DNA of 64,000 nt, taken from Oscillospiraceae bacterium. GTDB lineage: Bacteria; Bacillota; Clostridia; Oscillospirales; Oscillospiraceae. Numbering within the stretch: the first letter of the stretch is position 1; each line of letters starts with the position of its first letter. The stretch is taken from the NCBI GenBank assembly GCA_902795345.1, contig CADBKO010000003.1:1-64000 (forward strand), read 5' to 3'. Of this stretch, positions 41,518-49,541 are shown piece after piece. The notes below the pieces were generated by a model. That model was given only the letters and a program-made list of their open reading frames with translations, had not been told where the DNA came from and searched no databases. The position numbers were made by a program, and so were the translations under genes.

Positions 41518-42783
41518 ATGGAAATACCCGGCATTACATTTCCCCTGTTGGGAGACTTTGAACTGAATTTCCTGCCCTATTTCACCGTTTTCGGCTGGAA
41601 GATCTATTGGTACGGCGTCATCATCGCCATTGGCTTCCTGCTGGCGGTGATCTACACCGTCAAGCACGCCAAGGAATTCGGCCTGACGGAGGACGACGTG
41701 ATCGACACACTGCTCTGGGCGGTGCCGCTGGGCATCATCGGCGCGCGGCTGTACTACGTCGTCTTTTATCGGGACGCCGCAGGGACCAATCCCTATTTCG
41801 ACGGCTACGGCGACCTGCGGGACATCGTCGCCATCTGGGAGGGCGGTCTTGCCATCTACGGCGGCGTTATCGGCGGCGTCATCGGCCTGGTGATCGCCAC
41901 GCGGATGAAGAAGATCAGCTCCCGGGCCATGCTGGACGTGGTTTCCTTCGGCCTCCTGATCGGCCAGGCCATCGGGCGCTGGGGCAACTTCACCAACCGG
42001 GAGGCCCACGGCACGGAGACCATGGTGCCCTGGCGCATGGGCCTTGTGTATTCCTACAAGACCTTTTACTATCACCCCACCTTCCTCTATGAGAGCCTTT
42101 GGAACGTGCTGGGCTTCCTCCTGCTCCACTTCGTCATGCGGAAGCGGCGGAAATTCGACGGGCAGCTGTTCCTGTGCTACCTGGCCTGGTACGGGCTGGG
42201 GCGTCTGTTCATCGAGGGCCTGCGCACCGACAGCCTCTATGTGGGCGCTTCCAATCTCCGGGTCAGCCAGCTCCTGGCGGGCCTCACCTGCATCCTGGCT
42301 GCGGGCTGCATCCTCTATGTCCTGGTGTTCCGCCGTCCGGAGCCGGAGGATCTTTGGCTGAACCGGGGCAAGAAGGCCGCCACCGCGCCGGAAGTAAGCG
42401 CCCCTGCGCCGGAGAAGTCGGAGCTGATGAGCGAGGAGCGTTTTGATGAAGAACTGAGCGACGCTTTCCGCATCCTGGGCGGCAAGGCTGCCGCCGGACC
42501 GGAGGAGAACCTGGAGGAAGCGGTGGAGGAGGCCGCCGCGGGAGACACGGTTTCCAGCCTGACGGAGACTGCGGAAAAGACGGCGGAAGTCCTGGCAGAA
42601 GCGGAGGAAGCCGCCACCGAGACCGGGGAGGCGGCGGATGAAGAGACCGCGGCGATCCGCCAGACCGTCTCCGAAGTTTTTGAAAGCGCGGAAGCGGAAG
42701 GGGAGACCCCCGCGGAGGAAGAAACTGCTAAAGAGGAAACCAGCGATGCGCCGGAGGAGCCCTCCGGAGAATCGGATATTTGA
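41518..42783 (+). CDS. lgt: Prolipoprotein diacylglyceryl transferase with long acidic tail
   Basis: A 421-residue protein. The first 280 residues are a complete Lgt: seven membrane helices, IWEGGLAIYGGVIGG, and the signature GRWGNFTNREAHG, plus GLGRLFIEGLRTDSLY with the second essential Arg. Lgt moves diacylglycerol from phosphatidylglycerol to the lipobox cysteine of lipoproteins, such as the TlpA-like protein at 59.9 kb. Residues from about 285 to 421 are an extra cytoplasmic Glu/Ala-rich low-complexity extension, well beyond the usual 260-300 length. GGAGGG precedes the ATG at 41518. Confidence 0.95.
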   Translation: MEIPGITFPLLGDFELNFLPYFTVFGWKIYWYGVIIAIGFLLAVIYTVKHAKEFGLTEDDVIDTLLWAVPLGIIGARLYYVVFYRDAAGTNPYFDGYGDLRDIVAIWEGGLAIYGGVIGGVIGLVIATRMKKISSRAMLDVVSFGLLIGQAIGRWGNFTNREAHGTETMVPWRMGLVYSYKTFYYHPTFLYESLWNVLGFLLLHFVMRKRRKFDGQLFLCYLAWYGLGRLFIEGLRTDSLYVGASNLRVSQLLAGLTCILAAGCILYVLVFRRPEPEDLWLNRGKKAATAPEVSAPAPEKSELMSEERFDEELSDAFRILGGKAAAGPEENLEEAVEEAAAGDTVSSLTETAEKTAEVLAEAEEAATETGEAADEETAAIRQTVSEVFESAEAEGETPAEEETAKEETSDAPEEPSGESDI

Positions 42784-42801
42784 GGATTGGATGATAAAAC
42801 A

Positions 42802-44196
<1,395 letters not shown>

Positions 44197-44215
44197 TAAT
44201 TAATAACAAAATATA

Positions 44216-44245
44216 TGCGGGCGTTTCCGGAAAGGAACGCCCGCA
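44216..44245 (+). terminator. Hairpin between asnS and the MBOAT gene
   Basis: TGCGGGCGTT and AACGCCCGCA form a 10-bp stem with a 10-base loop. No T-run follows, so it may only attenuate or protect mRNA ends. Confidence 0.5.
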
Positions 44246-44263
44246 AGCTGCATCGGAGGGACC

Positions 44264-45700
44264 ATGAGCTTTCCTAGCCTGGGATTTGCCGCCTTTTTCC
44301 TGATTCTCTCCCTGGGCTGGCATCTCCTGCCCGGAAAACTGAAAAAGCCCTGGCTGCTCCTGGGCTGCCTGGTCTTTTATGCCCAGGGCGGCGGCCTTTG
44401 GCTGCTGCTCCTGATGGGCGAGACCCTGGCGGTCTGGCTGCTGGCACTGGCGGCGGAGAAAGGAAATTGGGGCAAAAAGCGCCTCTGGACGGCGCTGGGT
44501 CTGGGCTTGACCCTGGGCGGCCTGGTGGTTTTCAAGTACACCCGCTTTTTCCTTCGTGACCTGCTGGGCGCTTATCCGGCCTTTCTGCCGACCTGGGTAC
44601 TGCCCCTGGGGATCTCCTTCTTCAGCTTCACCCTGGCAGGATACCTGTTCGATGTTCAAAAGGGGAAGTACCCCGCGGAGAAGAACCTTCTGGACTTCGC
44701 CATTTTCGTCTGCTTTTTCCCCACGCTGCTTTCCGGGCCCATCGAGCGTGGAAACACCCTGCTCCCCCAGATCCGAGACCTGCCCGCATCCGGCGGGGAA
44801 GCCAGACGGCGAGGCCTCCTGCGCTTTGCCTGGGGGCTTACAAAAAAGCTGGTGGCGGCGGATACCTTCAGCCTCTATGTGGACGCGGCCTATGCCGACC
44901 CATCGGCGGTATCCGGCGGGGCCATGCTGCTGGCCGTGATCCTCTATTCCTTCCAGATCTATCTGGATTTCTCTGCCTATACGGATATGGCATCTGGCTG
45001 CGCCGGGATGCTGGGCTTCCGTCTGACGGAAAACTTTTCCGCACCTTACCTCACCCTCAGCGTCAAGGATTTCTGGAAGAAGTGGCATATTTCCCTTACC
45101 TCCTGGTTCCGGGAGTATCTGTATTTCCCCCTGGGCGGCAGCCGGAAGGGTAAAGAACGGACCATCCTGAATATCCTGATCGTCTTTGCGGTCAGCGGGC
45201 TCTGGCACGGCGCGGCATGGACTTTCCTGCTGTGGGGACTGGTGAACGGGCTTTACCAGGCGGCGGGCATGGTGACGCTGCCGCTGAGGCAGAAGCTGTG
45301 GCGACGTCTGGGACTGGGGAAAAAGGGGAAGCTGCTGCCCATCATCCGCTGCATTCTGAGCTTTGGTTTCATCACCGCCTCCTGGATCCTTTTCCGTTCG
45401 GAAACCCTTGGACAGGCGGTCTATGTGGTGAAGCATATCCTGCTGATCCTGCGGTACGGTTTCGGCTGGGATTCTCTTCTTTCCCTGATCCCTTTGCGCC
45501 AGCTCCGGCTGATCCCCCTTGGGCTCCTGCCCTTCGTATGGGAGGATGTGCGGATCGCCAGGGGAAAACCCCGGCTGCCGGCGCTGCGAAACCCCTTTGC
45601 CTTTTGGGGCGTGATGCTGCTCCTTATGCTTACGCTTGCGGTCTTCGGGGTCTACGGGCTGGGCTTCGATGCAAAAGAATTCGTTTATTTCCAATTCTGA
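44264..45700 (+). CDS. MBOAT family O-acyltransferase (AlgI/DltB-like)
   Basis: A 478-residue polytopic membrane protein. The MBOAT core reads WVLPLGISFFSFTLAGYLFDV, CFFPTLLSGPIERG, and FWKKWHISLTSWFREYLYFPLGGSRKG, followed by the conserved membrane His in VSGLWHGAAWTFLLWG. These enzymes pass acyl groups, usually acetyl, through the membrane to an external acceptor. The SGNH-type gene right after it (10-base gap) is its likely partner, as in AlgI/AlgJ or PatA/PatB systems. GGAGGG precedes the ATG. The acceptor polymer is unknown. Confidence 0.92.
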   Translation: MSFPSLGFAAFFLILSLGWHLLPGKLKKPWLLLGCLVFYAQGGGLWLLLLMGETLAVWLLALAAEKGNWGKKRLWTALGLGLTLGGLVVFKYTRFFLRDLLGAYPAFLPTWVLPLGISFFSFTLAGYLFDVQKGKYPAEKNLLDFAIFVCFFPTLLSGPIERGNTLLPQIRDLPASGGEARRRGLLRFAWGLTKKLVAADTFSLYVDAAYADPSAVSGGAMLLAVILYSFQIYLDFSAYTDMASGCAGMLGFRLTENFSAPYLTLSVKDFWKKWHISLTSWFREYLYFPLGGSRKGKERTILNILIVFAVSGLWHGAAWTFLLWGLVNGLYQAAGMVTLPLRQKLWRRLGLGKKGKLLPIIRCILSFGFITASWILFRSETLGQAVYVVKHILLILRYGFGWDSLLSLIPLRQLRLIPLGLLPFVWEDVRIARGKPRLPALRNPFAFWGVMLLLMLTLAVFGVYGLGFDAKEFVYFQF

Positions 45701-45710
45701 GGCGGATAAG

Positions 45711-46721
45711 ATGGAGAAAAGAAAACCTGGCCTCGGCCTGCGGCTGCTTGCCTTTTTCCTCGCTTTGCTCCTGTTCCTTACCCTCACCTGGCTGCTGGGC
45801 TGGCTGCTCATGCCCCAGCGCAAGGAATACGGCAGTCTTTGGGAGCAATACCGGCAGGAACCTGAGAGAAGCCTCGATCTGCTGTTTTTCGGCAGCTCTA
45901 TCGTCTACTGTGACGTGTCCCCTGCCTGGATATGGGAGGAAAGCGGCCTGCAAAGCTGGGTCATGGCCGGTCCGGAGCAGACCATGGCCCTCACATATTA
46001 CTATATGAAGGAAGCGTTCAAAACCCAGTCGCCCCGTCTGGCAGTGCTGGAAGCCGGCAGTCTGCTGTTTCGGAAATATCAGGATTATTCCAGGGCAAAC
46101 GTCAGCACCATGCCCCTCGGCCTGAACCGAATTTCCGCTGTCTTCCGGGCTGCGGAGCGTTCAGAGTGGAAGGGACTGCTGTTCCCACTGTATAACTACC
46201 ATGCCCGCTGGACGGAAGCGGAATGGGCGGATGCGGAAGAACATCTGCATCCTGCCCAGGACATGATGGCGGGATACACGCCATTGGCCCGGTCGATCCC
46301 CCAGGAGCCGCGGATCAACCGCGACCGTGTCCCGGAGGAGGAGACTTACCTGGCTAACCTGGCATGGCTGAAAAAGATAGGGGACCTCTGCGAAAAAAAG
46401 GGGATACGCCTTTTGGTGTATCTCGCGCCGTCGGCGGCGCGGACGCCTTACGAGGTCACCGAACGGATCGGCGCGGACGTACGGGAAATGGGCATCGAAT
46501 TCCTGGACCTGAGCGACATCGCTTCGGAACTGGGTGTCAACGACGAACTGGATTGGTACGACCCCCTGCATTTCAATATCAGCGGAGCGGAGAAATTCAG
46601 CCGCTGGTGGGGGAGGATGCTTGCCGGAGAACCAGCGCCAAGACCGGAAGCGGAGACAGAGCTTTGGAAAAAAAGGCTGGAAGTTCTGGAAGCCCGCAAA
46701 GAAGAACTGCAGAGCGGATAA
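45711..46721 (+). CDS. SGNH/DHHW-type membrane-anchored acyltransferase partner
   Basis: A 336-residue protein with one N-terminal membrane helix (about 10-32) and an external SGNH-hydrolase-like domain. The block I serine is in LLFFGSSIVYCDVSP, and the C-terminal Asp-x-x-His is in DWYDPLHFNISGAEKF. Together with the MBOAT gene this forms a two-protein O-acylation pair in which the external domain moves the acyl group to a polysaccharide or teichoic acid. The ATG at 45711 is chosen because the longer frame overlaps the MBOAT gene. A hairpin follows. Confidence 0.85.
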   Translation: MEKRKPGLGLRLLAFFLALLLFLTLTWLLGWLLMPQRKEYGSLWEQYRQEPERSLDLLFFGSSIVYCDVSPAWIWEESGLQSWVMAGPEQTMALTYYYMKEAFKTQSPRLAVLEAGSLLFRKYQDYSRANVSTMPLGLNRISAVFRAAERSEWKGLLFPLYNYHARWTEAEWADAEEHLHPAQDMMAGYTPLARSIPQEPRINRDRVPEEETYLANLAWLKKIGDLCEKKGIRLLVYLAPSAARTPYEVTERIGADVREMGIEFLDLSDIASELGVNDELDWYDPLHFNISGAEKFSRWWGRMLAGEPAPRPEAETELWKKRLEVLEARKEELQSG

Positions 46722-46725
46722 CAAG

Positions 46726-46752
46726 GGACCGCAGGTATTTCACCTGCGGTCC
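46726..46752 (+). terminator. Hairpin terminator after the acylation pair
   Basis: GGACCGCAGGT and ACCTGCGGTCC form a perfect 11-bp stem, with TCATTTTG further on. It lies between converging genes. Confidence 0.7.
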
Positions 46753-46766
46753 AAGTCATTTTGTTA

Positions 46767-47531
46767 TCATTCCAGAACGACGGTAGCCTGATAAGCCAGG
46801 CTCTGCTTGAATTTGGGGGCGGGGTAAAGGCGCTGGATGGTGGGATTGTAGCCCGCGTCCCGGGCGCCCAGCTCCAGGTGGGCCAGGGCGACGCCGCTGT
46901 CCACACACTGCTCGAATTCCTTTACCGGATTGGCGAATAGCTTCTGCCTGCGGTAGAGGTGGATGCGCTTGCGGTCGTCGGTGACGAAGACGCAGGGCTG
47001 CCGGTTGTAGGCGGAAGGCGCCAGGCGGCCCAGCTCCAGGATGGGCTTGTATTCCGCCACCCGGTTATACGTCGTCTTTTCTGCGGGCAGCCGGTCAAAT
47101 TCCGAGGCGTCGGAACGAAAATCCTCGTCGGAGTAACCGATGGCGACTGCGGTGACGAAGGGAAGGCTGCCGTAGAAATCATTTTCCGAGGTGATGCTGG
47201 CGCTGCCCTGCCAGCAGGTGGCCACGTTCCGGCTCGTCAGCCAGAGCACCGCCATTTCCCCCAGATAGCCGCAGTTCTGCAGGCTGAAACGCTTCCGCTC
47301 CGCCCGGAGAAGCAGATAGCAGGGGGCCTTGACGCCCGGCTCGCTGATGCAGAGCTTCACCATGTCCAGGTAGGGCAGGGTATCGAAATTCCAGTCGATG
47401 TTCGGTTCCGGCGGCGTCAGGTCGGAGAGGAAATCCACAAGCTCCTCCATCAGCTGGGGATCCGGGGGATCGTCGCGGAAGCTGCGGAAGCTCTTGCGGC
47501 GCAGGATCTGAGAAGCGAGGAGATCAGCCAT
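46767..47531 (-). CDS. Nitroreductase-family protein (TM1586-like)
   Basis: A 254-residue flavoprotein-like protein with the nitroreductase opening (LRRKSFRSFRDDPPD) and the pattern LQNCGYLGEMAVLWLTSRNVATCWQG, which fits the putative TM1586-type nitroreductase group, with a duplicated half later (LELGRLAPSAYNRQPCVFV). It probably binds FMN and reduces small molecules; the substrate is unknown. The ATG at 47531 overlaps the stop of the DivIVA-like gene by 8 bases, so the two are co-translated. Confidence 0.85.
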   Translation of the reverse strand: MADLLASQILRRKSFRSFRDDPPDPQLMEELVDFLSDLTPPEPNIDWNFDTLPYLDMVKLCISEPGVKAPCYLLLRAERKRFSLQNCGYLGEMAVLWLTSRNVATCWQGSASITSENDFYGSLPFVTAVAIGYSDEDFRSDASEFDRLPAEKTTYNRVAEYKPILELGRLAPSAYNRQPCVFVTDDRKRIHLYRRQKLFANPVKEFEQCVDSGVALAHLELGARDAGYNPTIQRLYPAPKFKQSLAYQATVVLE

Positions 47532-48426
47532 GACAGTGGTGGACCTCCTCTTCGGTCTCCGGCGCGGGGGCGGTTTCCGGCGCACATTCCTCTTCGCAGC
47601 ATGAGGGCGTCTCTTCGGCCTTCTCCCCGGTGTCGAAGCGCCGGGAAGTATCCGTGAGGGAGGAGACGATCCCTTTCAGCTTATCGCCCAGACGCTGCAG
47701 CTCTTCGGAGATGAAGCCTGTGCTGGCTTCCGTTTCCGCAGCTGCGCCCCGGAGGTTTTCCCGGAATAGGCGGTAATTCTTGTCCCTCTGGGCAAGAAAT
47801 TCCTCGTTTTCCTGCCTGGTCCTGTCCAGCAGGTCCGCGGCGTCCTGCTCCGCCTTGGAACGCAGCTCCCCGGCCTGCTGCTCCGCCTGCTCAAGCAGGG
47901 CGCGGGCTTCGCTCCGGGCAGCTTCCTCGATGTCGGCGGCACGGCGGGAAGCATTCAGCTCCAAAGTGGCGATCCGGTCCCGCATGCTGTCGTATTCCTC
48001 TGCTTTGCGCACCGTTTCCGCCTGCTTCGCCTCGATCTCCGCCAGCCGGGCTTGCAGGGCGCTCACCTCGCTGCGGAGGGCTTCCGCCACGGCGGGATCC
48101 TCGGTGGGCCTGGCCAGGGCGTCGTCCCGCTCCCGGGTGACGGCTTCCAGAGAAGCGCGAAGGCTCTCGCACTCCTCCTCCTTGGCCCGGAGCTGAGCCA
48201 GGGCTTCTGCGGTCTCCTGGGCAGCCTGCTCTTTGATGTCTGCGGCTTCCTCCTGAATACTCTCCAGCTCCTTCACACGGGCCTGCTGCTCCGTGCGCAT
48301 GCGGTCCAGCTCGTTCCTCTCCTTTTTCAGCGCTTCATAGCGCTGAGAGGCGGATTCCAGATAGTCCATCACGTCCTGACGGTTGAATCCGTTGATGGCG
48401 CTGCGAAATGTTCCCGTATTTGCCAT
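47524..48426 (-). CDS. DivIVA-like coiled-coil protein with Cys/His tail
   Basis: A 300-residue protein. The N-terminus FRSAINGFNRQDVMDYLESASQRYE is a DivIVA/GpsB-like membrane-curvature or polar-targeting motif, followed by about 180 residues of coiled coil rich in Glu, Ala and Arg. The C-terminal 40 residues carry CCEEEC and end HHCHG, a possible metal site. DivIVA-type proteins organise division, poles or wall synthesis; this one is longer than GpsB and not in the usual ylm cluster, so its job is unknown. AAGGAG precedes the ATG. Confidence 0.8.
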   Translation of the reverse strand: MANTGTFRSAINGFNRQDVMDYLESASQRYEALKKERNELDRMRTEQQARVKELESIQEEAADIKEQAAQETAEALAQLRAKEEECESLRASLEAVTRERDDALARPTEDPAVAEALRSEVSALQARLAEIEAKQAETVRKAEEYDSMRDRIATLELNASRRAADIEEAARSEARALLEQAEQQAGELRSKAEQDAADLLDRTRQENEEFLAQRDKNYRLFRENLRGAAAETEASTGFISEELQRLGDKLKGIVSSLTDTSRRFDTGEKAEETPSCCEEECAPETAPAPETEEEVHHCHG

Positions 48427-48468
48427 GTTATCCGACTCCTTTCAGCATAAAAAGGGGCTGCGCTCCCG

Positions 48469-49308
48469 TCAGCGGACGCCGACCGGCAGGGTATCCTGCG
48501 CGTCGTCGGAGAGCAGGAAGCTCTGGTTGGGGGAATAGATATAGCCCTGGCCGCCGCCCACGAAGAGGCGCAGGCCGGTGACATAGGAGGAAAGCTCGGA
48601 GGCGAAGAACAAGGCCACGTTGGCGATGTCCTGGGATGTACCGGCGCGCTGCAGCGGCACTTCCTTCTTGGCGATCTGGGCGGTGAAAGCCAGCTGCTCC
48701 TGCTTGTCGGGAATCAGCTCGTCCCAGAAGCCGGTGAGGATGCAGCCGGGCTTGATGCAGTTGACGCGGACCCCGTAAGCCGCGCCGTCCAGGGCCATGT
48801 TCACCGCCAGAGCCTCGCAGGCGCCCTTGGCCATGTGGTATTCGTAAGCGGGGGTGGTGGGATTGAAGGCGCCGTTGGAGGAGCAGATGATGATGCTGCC
48901 GCCGCGCTGTTCCTTCATGCCGGGCATGACCGCCATGCAGCAGTCGTACATGCCCTTCATATTCACGTCCATGGTCCGCTTCCAGTGCTCGTCAGGGGGC
49001 AGATTGTCGTTGTCGAAGCTCTTGCCGGCGAAGGCGGCCAGGATATCCACCCGGCCGAATTCTGCGATGATCTTTCCGTAGTGCTCCTTGATGTTCTCCG
49101 GATCGGAAACGTCCAGCGGCCCGTAATACCGGGCGGTGCCGCCCATCTCCTCGATCTTCCGGCAGGTCTCCATGGCGGGCTCCTTCCGGCGGCCGCCGCC
49201 CACGATCACAATGGCCCCTTCCCGCCCGAAGGTCAGCGCGGTGGCCTCTCCCATGCCGCTGGATGCGCCGGTGACCCATGCGACTTTACCTTTCAGCATA
49301 TCTTTCAT
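48469..49308 (-). CDS. Short-chain dehydrogenase/reductase (classical SDR)
   Basis: A 279-residue NAD(P)-dependent oxidoreductase. The cofactor motif TGASSGMG, the NAG-equivalent AAFAG, the catalytic Ser in IIICSSN, and Y-x3-K in YHMAK are all present; VNCIKPG follows. A basic patch after the glycine motif (GGGRRK) favours NADPH. It is divergent from a transhydroxylase-like molybdenum enzyme; in gut phenol degraders an SDR reduces phloroglucinol, so a ring-reductase role is possible but only inferred. AAGGAG lies before the ATG at 49308. Confidence 0.9.
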   Translation of the reverse strand: MKDMLKGKVAWVTGASSGMGEATALTFGREGAIVIVGGGRRKEPAMETCRKIEEMGGTARYYGPLDVSDPENIKEHYGKIIAEFGRVDILAAFAGKSFDNDNLPPDEHWKRTMDVNMKGMYDCCMAVMPGMKEQRGGSIIICSSNGAFNPTTPAYEYHMAKGACEALAVNMALDGAAYGVRVNCIKPGCILTGFWDELIPDKQEQLAFTAQIAKKEVPLQRAGTSQDIANVALFFASELSSYVTGLRLFVGGGQGYIYSPNQSFLLSDDAQDTLPVGVR

Positions 49309-49342
49309 GGCGATTCTCCTTATCTGAAATAACATATAGGTA

Positions 49343-49370
49343 AGTATATCAAAAATGTACGGAATTGCAA
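49343..49370 (-). promoter_or_regulatory. Promoter of the SDR gene
   Basis: On the minus strand TTGCAA (49370-49365), 16-base spacer, TATACT (49348-49343), about 35 bases before the start codon. Confidence 0.6.
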
Positions 49371-49431
49371 GACCCGACGCCGGGAGATGGGGCAGGAGTA
49401 AAGGGATTTCCCGGAATAGGGGAATCGGAGA

Positions 49432-49460
49432 TTGACCTGGTTCCGATCTTGAGATATAAT
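49432..49460 (+). promoter_or_regulatory. Promoter of the molybdopterin oxidoreductase gene
   Basis: TTGACC (49432-49437), 17-base spacer, perfect TATAAT (49455-49460). A leader of about 75 bases follows. Confidence 0.8.
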
Positions 49461-49541
49461 ATTATGAAATTCTGTAAGCAGATAATTCCGACTTTTGGTG
49501 AGCTCTATTTCGGAAATCGCGGAAAGGGATCGGTCTAGCCT

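Noticed and set aside
41518..42783. Lgt seems to lack the essential His of Escherichia coli (IYGG instead of FHGG).
   Set aside because: As far as I recall Gram-positive Lgt proteins commonly carry Tyr here, and the GRWGNF signature is intact.
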